Assembly: GCA_964019055.1 (NCBI GenBank)
Contig: OZ025214.1
Coordinates: forward strand, 12,736,163 to 12,800,162
Origin: Anthopleura xanthogrammica
Taxonomy: Eukaryota > Cnidaria > Anthozoa > Actiniaria > Actiniidae
Reading direction: 5' to 3'
Length of the DNA stretch: 64,000 nucleotides
Shown: one piece after another, positions 23,939 through 36,238 of the stretch
How the letters are laid out: the number at the start of each line of letters is the position of its first letter
Position numbering within the stretch: the first letter of the stretch is position 1
Notes under the pieces: generated by a model
The model's database searches: none
The model's input: the letters and a program-made list of their open reading frames with translations, nothing else
Told to the model about the DNA's origin: nothing
Made by a program: the position numbers and the translations under genes

Positions 23939-25320
23939 GATAAAAATTGAAGGTTGAAAGCTGAAGATATTATTGTGTTGGGTCGATCTATTTGTAAACA
24001 TTAGGTCTTTGTCGAGTTAAATATTTTGGTGAACATTCAACGATTTCGTTTCATCTAAATTAAAAACCTATTTTTGTCAGGTTGGTGTATCGACCTAGTG
24101 ATTTCTCAAGTATCCTAGTCTGAAACCTGTTTCTAAGTTCTCAAAAAACTGACCTCGATTCTTCTATCCAATGAGAACGAAACTTTGTGTTTACCAAAAG
24201 CAACCATCAAAGAAAGGTCAAGGGTCAATGGTCAAAAATCACATATGATGTAATAGATGAAACTTCGGAGAATTTGTAATTGTAAAAATCACACAAAAGA
24301 AAAAGTTGTGGAAGACGAAAAAGGGAAAATAAGGTAAGCTGGGCTTCAGCAGTAAAGAGGATTCAAATTGGAGTGCAGTGGAAGAAGAGCCACCCATCTC
24401 ACTGTGAAATCCACTGTTAATTCTCATTTATATATAGCTAATTCAATTCACGTCAGTTGTCGCTGAAAAAAAGCCTTAAAGCTTTGAGAGCGGAATCATG
24501 AAATTTACCGTGGCATTATTACAATAAGAAACTCACTGTATTCCAAGACTTGGACATAGTTTTCTTAATACTACAGTGAAGTTTGTTGGAAACAAAAGAT
24601 AAGTAATAGGCTTTAGGTTTGTTTTTTTTTCGACAACATTAATTGAATTAGCTATATATTATATTTTAATTTTATTTATAGTGATTTTGTTTAACCTGGG
24701 AAACAAAAATAACTTACAATGTTTAACAGCCAAATTCACACATAACACACGAGACAATGATAATAAGATCTACTAACCTCTACCAGTTTAAAAAGCTATA
24801 TCAGTCATTGGTTAAGTAAAATCTCTACATTTTGACCTTAAATCATAATAAATTATTTTGAGGAAAGATTTGATTACTTTGAAAAAATTGAAGAATAGTT
24901 AATTCACTGAGAAATGAAATATCATATATTCTCAAAGTGAAAACAGAAATGTTAAATAGTTTAATTATTATAAAATTATTATAAATTATCATAATATAGT
25001 GAAATAGTTTCATTATTTCTTAATACCATCTCCATCTCATCGTGGCCACCATTTTGTTTATTGTTGTTGTTATTGTCGTTTGGAATAAAAGTTGAGTAAT
25101 TCGCTTGAATAATTATGGAAGAAGTAACTGAATCACGATTCTATTGTTTTACGAAAATATTTTCCATTTCCAAAATCTAGAAATTTCATGATCACCGTCT
25201 CACTTTTTCTGCCTCTTCATATAGAGAACTGAAGATTATATTTTCGAACAAATACCAGACATCCAAAATGGCGTCCTGATACAAGTTCAACTCTCAAATG
25301 AAGTAGACTAAAGCAGCAAA

Positions 25321-28300
25321 ATGGATGTCTTTTGGGTCTCAATGAGGCTGAAAACAATATCTATATTGCTTATTTTTCTTGAACGTAAGTAGCTTGAACT
25401 TATTAGCATAAAAATCTAAAATATATCAGTATCCATGTCAATTTGCTTTCTCGTGTGAATTAAAATATGCTTGTCCAATAATCAAAATGTGAAGGTGTAG
25501 AAAAAATATAAAAAATCACTTTTCAGTTTTCCTCTGTCTGTCTGTATATTTGTTTGTCTGTCTGTCTGTTTTGCTTTAATTCGTTTTGTTGTTATTCGTT
25601 TTCTTGGTTGTTTCTTTCGTATTTGAATGCTTATTCGTTATATTTAATGTTGTTTGTCTGCTTATATTTACTTTCTTAATTATTTCTCTTCATTTCTTTC
25701 GGTATAAACGTCCGTTCGTCGTCTTGTTCTTTCATTCAATCCTTTACCTGAGTTCTTTCATTATTTTCTGCTCCATTGCTTGACAAAAATCAAAGTGTTG
25801 CTTTTGGTTCTTCAGTATCATCATGTCTTCACGTGACTACACGACGATCAAAGATTCGTCAGAAGCATGACCAATCATCGTTCGTCGATACCAGTCCTCT
25901 TATAATCAGTCAATACACGGGGAAAGGCGTGCAAGATACAAGTATACAAGTACCACTGGACGAAGGTATGTGCTAAAAGTTAGGCAAGATTCTTGGCTTT
26001 TGAAATTCGACATCTAAACTGGACCTAAGTGTTGAATATAATTTTATAAGGATTTTTTCATAATTATTATTATTATTATTATTCAAACACGCTAGCGGTC
26101 CCCAAAGAACCCTCGACGGCCAAAGCCAATATACGTGATCTGTCATCATACATGGACTCTGTCCCTCAAGACGATACGAAGGAGTCTATCATCCATCTTC
26201 TGGACACATTAGCTGGTGACAAAAGATGGAGCGACAAACACGTGCGCGCCAGGAAGAATGGTACAGTACACACTGCATTGACAGGCGTGAAAAACATCTG
26301 CGCATGCAGTCCGTATGCAAATTAGTCAAAAGCGTCTCCGTGCTATTGTAGAAAATTGACTTTACAAAATGGCGAAACTTAAAGTCAGTTCTTGAAACTT
26401 AAGGCTAATTCTTTCATATTGTCTTTATTAATACAGTATCTTGGTCCCACAAAAGTATACTCACGAAAAATGGGAGAAAACGACTATTTATTTCCTCACT
26501 AGAACTCTTCTAAATTCTTGGAAAACGTGCTGAAAGGCACGCATGCGCAAACGTTTTTCTCTAGTGTCCACAACATTACCTCTCTTTTTCGGAGGTTTTT
26601 TAAAACAGTTGATGCCAAAGATTATTGTTGCTTATTTTTTTCCATTGTTGTTCAAGGTCACGAAGATTTTGTATCACGACAATTACTTGCTGCAGCAAAC
26701 ACAGCAGAAAACTCCGAGCAAGCATCTGATAACTCCGACGAAAAAAATGAAGATGGTAAATAATGGCTATCAAAAAACGGTTGATAATCTATCATGAGTT
26801 CTATCCATATTCATGTGTCTTCTCATTCGCAACCATTAAGCAAAGAAATGATACTCTAGGGAATGACATGTGGTCTTTAGAATAAGATTCTTTGTTTGAG
26901 TTGTATCCATATTCATGTGTCTTCTCATGCGCAACCGTTAAAAAAAGAAATGATACTCTAGGGAATGGCATGTGGTCTTGAGAATAAGATTCTTTGTTTG
27001 AGTTGTATCCATATTCATGTGTCTTCTCATGCGCAACCGTTAAAAAAAGAAATGATACTCTAGGGAATGGCATGCACGTGGTCTGAAATGGGAAAACATT
27101 ATGCCAAAGGTAAAGAGGTCTATTCCTTAATTAATCACTATGATTTTCACTTTAGATATCGCCATCAAGGAAGGCATGCTTGCTCATAATAGTTTTCGTC
27201 TTCTTCATCACGTTCAACCACTTCAGTGGAACGAATCCCTTGCCCAGCAAGCACAACGCATTGCCAAGACAATTGCCAATGACCCAAGTTCATTCCAAGT
27301 AAGAGTAGATCTAAATTAAAGAGCCGTCAATTTGAATATATTCCTGACTTATTAACAGTGTGATCAACATTACCAGGAGCCCATTACCTGCAGCATACAA
27401 CTCAAGTATCTAATGTACCTTAGATACCCAGACCGTCTATATTTAGAAGGGTATTACTGCCAAGTTATGTCGCCTTAGCCAATCAACGAAGCTCGAGTAC
27501 GGGCGGCATAACTTCGTGTAGGGGATACAACAGAGAACACAGTGTGCGTAATTCAATAGAAACCAAAACGATAACTCGAGATAAGGTTACCAGTTGTACA
27601 CTCAGGGAAATGGGCTCCTGACATTACATAAAGCATCACCGTCAAATCTCTGCTAAATTTTGTCATTGTATTTTTAGGGCGAATCACCAGGTGAGAACAT
27701 TGCCCAAATATGGCACGATTTCCCCCATGCTCCACTCAAAGCATCGAATATCTGGTACAGCGAAAGGAAGGATTACAGTTTTTCGTACCCTAAATTTTCT
27801 GACCAGGTTCGACATTTTACTCAAATGGTCTGGAAAGGCACCACTCAAGTTGGACTGGGTAAGAAGAGTGGAAACAATCTTCTTCAGTCTCTTTCATTGC
27901 CTTAATTAATTGCTTTTCTATGTTTTCTGTTTCTCAATACTCATGCAGACCTTGCAATGATAGAGACCTTTTTCAACACCTTGAGCAACTATTCTCTACC
28001 TTTCAAGATGGCGCAGGGAACTGTGAAGGCGACTATTGACCTGACGTGACTTGACTTGATGTGACGTGACGTGACGTGACGTGACGTGACGTGACATGAC
28101 GTGACGTGACGTGACGTGACGTGACGTGACGTGCGTTATCTTACTATAGCATGTTCAATTAGAATCTAAATTTTGATCCTGTAAACCTTCTTTAGGGATC
28201 GCCCCAAGCCCTTCAGAGAAATACAAGATTGTGGTCGCTTTGTACTGGCCTCTTGGGAATGACGTACACCCAAAGGAACTGGAAGCTAATGTTCCCAAAC

Positions 28301-28428
28301 CTGGAGGCGGACCTGATGTTTATGCTACCCTAAAATGGGATATCACAAGGCCAAAGAAAAACGGAAAAAGATCTGAACAACACCAGAAAAATACTAAAAC
28401 CCGAAGTACCGCGAAGACAAACATTTAA
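25321..28428 (+). CDS. Secreted CAP-domain protein (CAP gene 2)
   Basis: A paralogue of CAP gene 1 of 344 aa from seven in-phase exons: 25321-25384, 25816-25965, 26096-26260, 26657-26755, 27156-27298, 27678-27858 and 28196-28428. Residues 1-21 form a hydrophobic signal peptide. Residues 22-160 are a polar linker without a recognised domain; there is no TSP1 repeat. The CAP domain runs from about 162 to 310 and has the tetrad residues in AHNSFRLLHH, GENIAQI, WYSE and RHFTQMVW. A Lys/Arg-rich tail follows NVPKPGGGPDVY. The block YSFSYP before the RHF motif is identical in CAP gene 1, supporting tandem duplication of the pair. Here the CAP domain is split by two introns. Function beyond extracellular CAP membership cannot be read from the sequence. 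Confidence 0.85.
26799..27090. repeat. About 101-bp tandem repeat, three copies, intronic
   Basis: Three copies of a unit of about 101 bp (TTGTATCCATATTCATGTGT, AAAGAAATGATACTCTAGGG) in the CAP gene 2 intron. A single related copy lies in the opposite orientation at about 6860-6985 in a TDRD1 intron, so the unit belongs to a dispersed family. Confidence 0.8.
28035..28134. repeat. (GTGAC)n pentanucleotide array
   Basis: About 100 bp of GTGAC repeats in the last intron of CAP gene 2. Each unit junction spells TGACGTGA, a CRE/E-box-like half site. Confidence 0.95.
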
Positions 28429-29650
28429 CTATGTTTTACTAACGATGAAAATGTTTAAAAACGTGTAATTTTTGTGATATCTGATGGGGAGTTTGGTACC
28501 GACTTCCTTATACTTCGATCAATGATCTTTTTCTCTTTAATTAGCATAATGATTATAGTCCATTATAGGGAATACCCTCCCCCCCCCCCCCCCCTCGGGC
28601 AGTCAAGTATAAACAAACTAAAACTATTAAATAAGTGTCTACTATTTTGTATTGTGCTTACTATATTGTTTCACGGGCCAAGCTAGTGAAAATCACTCTA
28701 AAATCAATCTGTTACAGTTTTACTTAACTTTTAAAATCATAGTAAGTAGACTAATTAAAAGTTATTCCGAGGGTCGTAGATTCAAGTCCCATTCATAAGG
28801 TTGCTGATTGTTTTCACCGACGTATTCATGGACAATACTTGCAATATTATTGGGTTCTTTTTCGTTTTTTTTTGGGGGGGGGGGGGGGGCACTATACAGG
28901 TTTTTGATCAACGTTTGTGAAGATATATATGTGTTTACGGAATTCCTGCTCTACACAGAAATAAATTATGAATATTCTACACAAAATCTAGGCTAACTCT
29001 GCGTATATGAATCTGTAGTCAAGAACACAGCGGTATTTTACCAATTGTAAAAGGGTCTGTTGAATATATTCATTAGCTGCCTGAAGGTGTTAACGTTCCA
29101 AATGTTTTTCCCTTTATTTCTGGACATAACGTGTAATTAGAAATTATAATTTTCCACGATCCAAAAACAATTTGGAACCGTAATCAAAGGTCGAATAGAT
29201 TCATCCATCACTATCCAGCGAATAAAAGCGCTATCATCAGAATAGCTAAAAATCCAGTGGATAACTCCTACTCCAAGTTAAAGTGCACATAACCTTTTTT
29301 TCAATGCCTTCAATACTTATTCTACATGGAGTAAATAGTTGAATGGTAAAATATTCCTTGATTTGAGTGTTGCGTCTTTAAGTTATGAAGGTTCATACTT
29401 TTTTATTTTAATATTAAAATATTGTTTTTGAAAATAACTTCTACTCCAAAAATTGTTGTAAAAAAGGTTCAATTTTCATTTCATAAGTTTCACATAGTTA
29501 ATAATTAATCCTCGCAAGAAAAGGGGGAAAAAGCTATCGAATGAATATTAATGCTTATGAAAGTACGAACATCTGCTCTGTGACACATTTAGGTATACAC
29601 TCGACAGGTTCGGCTGTGTTCTGCCAGTGTTATCAAATTTTGTAGTTCCC
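28429..29650. other. Intergenic region between CAP gene 2 and the LamG gene
   Basis: No gene recognised. It contains a poly-C run near 28567-28595 and a poly-G run near 28873-28890. A tRNA T-arm-like fragment (GGTCGTAGATTCAAGTCCC) lies near 28772-28790 and is probably a SINE remnant. The rest is A+T-rich. Confidence 0.5.
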
Positions 29651-32600
29651 ATGGTTCGAAGTATTACAAAAACCGTTTCTTCAGGCATCTACTTCCTTAA
29701 GGTGAGTGGAATGTACGATTTTGTAGCTTTGCGAGACACTATTTTGTCATTTAACTAAAACGTTGATTTAAAACGACTTATTTCAAAAACAAAATAAATT
29801 AAAAACTCAATTAAAAAAGTTAACTAAAACCTTTTTTTTCGTACACAAAATTCACGTAAAAATTAAGTTTAACATGTTTTTTATTACTAATTTTATCATT
29901 TTTATTATTCTTTAAATAAAAGGCTTCATAACACTGACGAGGCTCGACCAGAGCGAAATATATTTGTTAAACTAAACTAGAGTGTCCTAAGCTATACATC
30001 AAATCAAATTGAAACAAAATGATTATTATTTCAAAAGCTTTTCTGGCATCGGCATATCGAATTAGTAAAACAATAAATAAAATCTTGCGAGCAATTTTCA
30101 ATATAATATAATTTAAAGTTAACACTGAAAACTTGGAAAAAACAAAAACACAAAAATACACAAAAACAAATCATGAGCAACTGCAGCTGAAATTTGAACA
30201 TTTCAATCGTTTTTAACCTTTAAAAACTGTGACCTAGGCTACTATAAAGCTTTGTTCGTTGTATCACAGCGAGGGATGTTCACAACAGACCTAGGCTCCG
30301 ACTAGTTGAAAGCCCAAAGATCGAATTGGAATTTAGAAGTTGATTTTTGCGGAGGGAGGAAAACTAGGAAACCCGGATAAAAACCCTCGAAGCACAGGAG
30401 AGAACCAACAAGCAACTCTACTCACATACGACACCGATCTCGAAAGAAACATAAATGTTTTAAATTATTTATTTCTTTATGCAAGATGTATTATATTAAC
30501 AAAATAAACTTCAATTATCCTTCAGAGGCGCATAACTTTCGGGTAGATGAAGAGCAACTCTGTGGAAATGACACTGCTAAATCATATATATATATATATA
30601 TATTTTACGAGGGCTTCACGATTTGTCAAACTAAGAGTTTTAGGAATTTTTTTTATGTTATGTTCAATCCAATAATAGATGAATTTACGTCGCATAATTT
30701 ATCAAAATACTAATTATAGAAAACTTGATAAAATTAGTGAAAAAATAATAATAATAGTAATAATAATACGGTTATAGAGTCCAAAGAAAAAAGTGTTATT
30801 TGACTTTCAGGTTTTGACAGTGGTGCTGAATTCAGTCTTCTGTCAAGGTGAGTTTTTAAAATAATTTATTAGTTATTAATATACTAATCTTTGAAGAGTT
30901 TTTTTAGGTGTGAATGTTTTTTTTATACTTTTAACATTTCTATATTAGCGAGAAATCCTATGTAATTTAATCACCAAGCAGTCACTTATGACCAGCCGGA
31001 ATCTCATTTTTTAATATCACTGATGTTTTTGTGATGATTTTTTAAAAACATTTCTCGTTAGAACTGATAACGTGCATATATTTGAATACCTAAATTATGA
31101 TGAATTGTCCATTCATAGCAATTTCAGCATCTTTGAAAAAGTAGATAAATAATAACAACAGTAGTTAAAAAAATCGCAATGTCAGCATTTAAGCCGTAAA
31201 ATGTTTTACGTTCGTTTGAACGGAGTGAATAAGAACGTAGTTGTATAGACCCCTTTCACTTGACGTCACAGCAGCTCAATTTGGAGGGCAAAACAAAAGA
31301 ATTTCAATCTCGTGAGAATTGGAACCTATTGTTTTGCCCTCCAAATTGAGCTGCATTCTGACGTGCTGCAAGGGGTCTATTTTGTTCTAAACAAATTCGG
31401 TAAAAAGCTATCTTTGTGCCAATTTTAAAGAATAGCAATTATGACCTCTACAAATTGTGTTTAATATTTTTTCACTAAACAAAATCACTATTTGCATATA
31501 ATTTGAAAGACGTTCCACTCAGTTTTATTTAGTATTTTAAAGCTTAAGTGACAACTGACAGGAATATAATTGTGATTTAGATGATGTACCTGAACCAGTT
31601 GGTTTGTTCCCTTTGAACTCACTGCACACAACCAAAGACATCAGTAACAGTTACCTGACAGGTGGCACTGCTGTTGGTGTCAATCTTGCACCAGGACCAT
31701 ATGGTAAACCAGGGGGCTCGTACTATTTTCCAGGAAGTGCCGGCAGTTACATCGAGATCCCACAACAAACTAAACTTGATACCAGGTAAATCCAATACAT
31801 CATCCAACATGGCTGCCATGGTTTTTCTCTTTTTCTCACTCTCTAAATTGATTGTTTACAATCTTGTTTCTACTCAGGTACTCCATATCCATTTTAGCTT
31901 GGATCTATAATCAAGGCACTACCGGTCCAATCATCATCTATGATACAGGGACGAGTCAATATGCGTTACACATGTATATCACCGAAGCAACAACGAACTT
32001 TTTTTTCAGACTCTTGAGAAGAACCAGCTTAACATCCAATACTCATCTAGTTCACAATTTAGTGACAGTCAACAACTGGAGATACGTTGGTTATACATAT
32101 GACTATAGCACGGGCTATCAAAGGTTGTATGTCGATGGAGTCAAAGTTCAGGAAGGAGTTATCGCTAAGCAAGAAATCGCTACAAATTACAAGGTAGAAG
32201 CATCAAAAATTAATGTTCGTATTGTTTAAGTTATGCATTCTTTTATTTAACAATTATATGTGGAATTTTGACGCTGAAATGAGGCTAACCCTGAGACTAA
32301 ATGAGAAAGAAATCACAGCAGTGTTTCACGAATTCCAAGAACGCACGATTCCAAGTGACCTCAACTTGTTCCAATATCGTGTGTGGAAGGAGAATGGTAA
32401 TAGGAATGGGTATCAAGGTCCTCCATTGGATTTCAACTGTTGTTCCTGTCGATGCTATGAATTAAGCTTATGTTATCCTGTCATTAGGTAAGAATCGGTG
32501 GAGCAAAGCAAGGAGATGTAAGAGTATTCAAAGGTCGTATTTCATGTGTTCAGTTCTACGACAAGGCATTAACACCAGCACAAGTACTGGCTGTGAAGCA

Positions 32601-33834
32601 CAAATGTCTAGAGAAAAATGGTAGGTTTGATATTATATCCTGACCAGAGTTCTTCTTATATTTTAAATCAACATTTATGCGTATCCTGTGTGTATATTGT
32701 GGGCTCAAATGTCCAAGAAAGCTAGCCTTTTCGAGAAAGAGAGAGAGAAAGAGATAGGTTCAGCCCAAGACATCTTTGCCGGAGGTGGAAGAACTCAGTC
32801 AATCGGCCTGTTCAGTCGCCTATGGCTTCAGATAAAGTTCAATCTATGTTTTAATAAATTTTTCTTTTTGTTCTTAGAACTGTACTCTGCTTGTTTTCAA
32901 TACACATTGCTCAACGATCCACTCAGATCCGTGGATTACAAGGCCAGCGTTCAACAACCCGATAGACAGGCTTTTATTCGCAGGAAATGGTATCGGGTGA
33001 AGAGCAAAGCTGGGACAAGAATAGTCACTTCCTGTCCAGCCCCAGGTTCCTGTGGAGCCCAGTCTCCAGGATGGATCAACGGCCAATATCCATCGTTAGA
33101 AACTGGGATAAAGAAGATGGAAATATGTTATCGCACTGGAGCAGATTGTTGCGGCAGAAATGCTACTGTTTATGTAAGACAGTGCTATGGGTACCCTGTG
33201 TTCATGCTTGACGATATACCAGATATCAGCCTTGGTAATCGTGTCTGTACAGAAACAGGTGAGTAAGACAGTGTTATGGGTACCCTGTGTTGTACCATGT
33301 ACCAAATATCAGCCTTGGTAATCGTGTCTGTACAGAAACAGGTGAGTAAGACAGTGTTATGGGTACCCTGTGTTGTACCATGTACCCGATATCAGCCTTG
33401 GTTGTCGTATACCTGTATATGAACAAGTAAAGCAGTGTAATGAGTACCATATATAAGCCTTGGTAATAGTGAATGTTGGTAATGATTCTGTGGAAAATCT
33501 CGCGAGACTTTTATCCTCAACCAAATTATTTTCCCAACTTTCTTTTTCTAAAGATCGAGAAAACATTTTCCCAAACGCAATGTTCCAGTCAACCAATGAA
33601 AAGTGTATATCTGGTCACGTGATGTATGCTGAAGGCAATGTTGTCGAAGCCTCTGCCTGCATTGGGTACTGCCTGAGTGCTGGCGAGAAATGCAAATCTG
33701 TGAACTTCATCATTAATAATGGAACATGCCATCTAAATAATGCAACCTTGACAGATTATCCACTGCATGTTACTGTAAACAGTAGTTGTCAATATTATCA
33801 GCGTACAGTAGTGATGTCGTATATCATACCATAA
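29651..33834 (+). CDS. Secreted LamG - D8C (uromodulin-type) - PAN/apple protein
   Basis: A complete 467-aa protein from seven in-phase exons: 29651-29701, 30811-30847, 31581-31785, 31878-32193, 32488-32620, 32878-33258 and 33554-33834. The first two exons encode a signal peptide ending near SVFCQ. Residues about 35-245 form a concanavalin A/LamG-like jellyroll (GLFPLN, YYFPGSAGSYIEIP, ILAWIYNQG, WRYVGYTYD, LYVDGVKV, GRISCVQFYDKAL). Residues about 250-365 match the D8C module of uromodulin, OIT3 and GP2 (WYRVKSKAGTRI, SCGAQSPGWINGQYP, ICYRTGADCCG). The last exon encodes a PAN/apple domain (CISGHVMYAEG, CIGYCLSAGEKC, VNFIINNGTCHL). It is probably an extracellular carbohydrate- or protein-binding protein; no membrane anchor or ZP domain is present. 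The exact ligand cannot be inferred. Confidence 0.85.
30340..30445 (-). mobile_element. SINE-family tail fragment
   Basis: It shares GCGGAGGGAGGAAAA, AAAAACCCTCGAAGCACAGG and AGAGAACCAACAAGC with the copies at 1.3, 42.9 and 49.4 kb. Only the tail part is present, in intron 1 of the LamG gene. Confidence 0.5.
31245..31380. mobile_element. Hairpin MITE, family 1, copy c
   Basis: The most symmetrical copy. It is bounded by TAGACCCCTTTCACTTGA and TGCTGCAAGGGGTCTA, with inner arms GCTCAATTTGGAGGGCAAAA and TTTTGCCCTCCAAATTGAGC. Both arms carry the same G/C change relative to other copies, so pairing is kept. It lies in the intron before exon 31581. Confidence 0.8.
33181..33440 (+). repeat. Tandem duplication of the D8C exon 3' end and donor
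   Basis: The last 75-80 coding bases of exon 32878-33258 with their donor are repeated at a period of about 83 bp. A second donor copy follows base 33341 and a degenerate third lies near 33427. The downstream copies are intronic. The true donor was chosen because only it keeps phase into the PAN exon. Confidence 0.8.
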
Positions 33835-34482
33835 GGTACATCTCTAGTCTACTCTCACCTCAATCATTCTACCCTGACAGATTATCCACTGCATGTTACT
33901 GAAGACAGTAGCTGTAGACATTATAAGCGTACAGCAGTGATGTCATATATCATACCATAAGGTACACCACTAGTCTACTATCACATCAATCATTCTACCA
34001 TGACAGATTATCCACGGCATGTTACTTTAGACAGTAGTTGTAGATATTATCAGCGTACAGCAGTGATGTCATATATCATACCATAAGGTACACCACTAGT
34101 CTACTATCACCTCAATCATTCTACCATGACAGATTATCCACTGCATGTTACTGTAGACAGTAGCTGTATATATTATCAGCGTACAGCAGTGATGTCGTAT
34201 ATCATACCATAAGGCACACCACTAGTCACTATCACCTCAATCATTCTACCCTGATAGATTATCCACTGCATGTTACTGTAGACAGTAGCTGTATATATTA
34301 TCAGCGTACAGCAGTGATGTCATATATCATACCATAAGGTACACCACTAGTCTACTATCACCTCAATCATTCTACCCTGACAGATTATCCACGGCATGTT
34401 ACTGTAGACAGTAGTTCTATATATTATCAGCGTACAGCAGTGATGCCATATATCATACCATAAGGTACACCAATAGTCTATA
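33749..34482 (+). repeat. 126-bp tandem array seeded from the PAN exon end
   Basis: About six copies of a 126-bp unit. The first copy is the end of the coding exon, including its stop. The later five lie in the presumed 3' UTR and each still ends in a CATACCATAA stop context. AATAAA near 34611 is a plausible polyadenylation signal, which would put the whole array in the mRNA. Confidence 0.85.
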
Positions 34483-35061
34483 ACGGCCGGCACTGAATTA
34501 ATTAGAGGCGCGTTTGATTGTTGATTGCTTCATTTAACCCTGATGATAGGCCATTGGCCCGTAAGCTCAAGAAACAAGGTCAATGATATGATTAAACCTA
34601 CCAAAAACTGAATAAAATTTTAAAATACCTCTGTTGCTTACAATGCCCATATATTTTTTAATATTACTAACATCGGTTACACATCAATGCCCATTTATTT
34701 TGAAATATTACTTAGATCGGTTTAGTTACACCATGCATCGGTTACATACTGATTCTGACAATGACAATGACAATGATTTTATTTGCACCTTAATTTAAAT
34801 ATACAATTAAATTACAAAATATTTATATCCTTACATAAAGGTGCGAGCCAACTGGATTAACTGAAGAGCTATACAAAGCCAGTTGGCTAACATCTTTAAT
34901 ATTTTTTCAGTTTATCGCTCATTTATCAAAATTTTACATCTACAATAACATCTTGACGCTCTGACCGCGGACCGCTGCGATTCTGTGCAAAACAGTTATC
35001 TAAAACGTAAACCGCGGCTTTCATCATAAGCTATAAAAAGTCACGCTTTCTTCTTTGCAAC
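34483..35061. other. Intergenic, convergent gene ends
   Basis: It separates the plus-strand LamG gene from minus-strand peptide gene 1. It contains (TGACAA)n at about 34756-34774 running straight into ATTTTATTTGCACC, which looks like the reversed 3' end of a retroelement with a microsatellite tail. No gene seen. Confidence 0.5.
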
Positions 35062-35280
35062 TTAGTTTGCGTACCATTTGTCCGCTCCCCAGAGTCTCCT
35101 TAAAGGTAATCTAGCTGCATGCTCTTGCAGTGGTTGTGGTTCAATGGGATCGTTGGTATCTCTATCCTCATTATTGCCGAGACCTTCAAGATCATCATGT
35201 TGATAAACAATGGCACGACTTTGAGCCAAATCGAGGTTCAACAACATCAGGACAATACAGATAACCACAATGCTCTTCAT
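35062..35280 (-). CDS. Short secreted peptide precursor 1
   Basis: A 72-aa precursor of unknown function. Residues 1-22 are a clear signal peptide (MKSIVVICIVLMLLNLDLAQ), then SRAI, an acidic pro-region (HDDLEGLGNNEDRDTNDP) and a basic C-terminal segment (ARLPLRRLWGADKWYAN) with an RR pair and no cysteine. The coding part is one exon starting near 35297 after a TTTTAAACAG acceptor. A 5' non-coding exon ends at about 35776 with donor GTAGGG. The ATG at 35280 opens the signal peptide; the upstream in-frame codon is GTG. Its paralogue is at 38191-38388. The architecture (signal, acidic spacer, short basic tail) is that of a secreted peptide precursor such as a neuropeptide or defence peptide, but I recognise no family. 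Confidence 0.65.
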   Translation of the reverse strand: MKSIVVICIVLMLLNLDLAQSRAIVYQHDDLEGLGNNEDRDTNDPIEPQPLQEHAARLPLRRLWGADKWYAN

Positions 35281-35776
35281 TTTTCTTGCCACAACTTCTG
35301 TTTAAAATAGGAAACAATGGGGTATAATATCATCATTATTAACATCGGCAATCAAATTCGCATATGGCCAACTCGTGGATACCAAATTTGAAGCCGAACA
35401 TGCACTGTTCAGAGATTGTGCCTTCTTGCAGGTGTAGACAAACGTCTCCAAAAGTTCGTTATATAAGATAAAATTAATTGTTGAGTAAACTAATTCTCTA
35501 GTTTAGACGAGGCATCATTCAACGACTCAAAAAATCAGTCCACATCGGCTGGAATTTAGTACAGACCAGGATAAAGAACAGGTCAAGATAACTTGAAAAA
35601 AAAAGTAGCATTTTTTCAGTATTTTTTGCAGTAAACAAACGAAAGTTTGTACTTAAAGCTAAAAAAGTTTACACCACCGATAGAGTGAGATCAGAATATG
35701 CGGAGAGTATGAAAAGACTAGAAGAAAACACTGTACAAAATTTAGCAATAGAAATGTAAACAATAAAATCCCTACC

Positions 35777-35960
35777 TCAGTTCAGTCTTCAAGGTATTGG
35801 AAAGAGTCGATGTTTAATGAAACCATAAACGAATCAACACTTTAAGACTAAGTCTTGGTATGTGATGTCATATCTCTATTTTATGATTGGCTATCCGGGA
35901 CATCACGTGGCATTTATGTATAGATTAGCGCATGCGCCGCTTGAGTGAGTGAGTGAAGAA
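35777..35960 (-). promoter_or_regulatory. Promoter cassette P0 and first exon of peptide gene 1
   Basis: In minus-strand order: NRF1-type palindrome GCGCATGCGC (35928-35937), E-box CACGTG (35904-35909), CCAAT box (35886-35890), TATA-like ATAAAATAG (35876-35884) and CRE-like TGACATCA (35863-35870). The non-coding first exon follows, to the donor at about 35776. The same cassette is found at 39.1, 45.5 and 52.2 kb. Confidence 0.65.
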
Positions 35961-36238
35961 TATTGCCTCCCATAGTTGGGTGTCGAATGAAAATTAAAAC
36001 AAAAGGCCAGACTTTGAAAGGCCAATAATGAAGATACAAAGAATTTGAAAAGAATTAAAATCAATAATACGAATCATCATATGAATAGCAGCGTTTCTCA
36101 AAAGGCTAAAACGTTGCCACATTTATTGCCCTAAAGACATCATTATCACTATGAAGTGCTCCATTCAACAGTTGTTGAACGTAAGAGTAAAAAAACATCT
36201 ATTCTTTCGATAAAAAATACCGACCAAAAATATAGATA

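Larger units (their letters stand above)
22184..25320. other. Intergenic region between the two CAP genes
   Basis: No gene recognised. AATAAA near 22608 may be the CAP gene 1 polyadenylation signal. The region holds a (CT)n tract, tandem tRNA-like SINE heads and a family 1 hairpin MITE, listed separately. The A+T-rich 24.4-25.3 kb part is otherwise featureless upstream of CAP gene 2. Confidence 0.55.
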
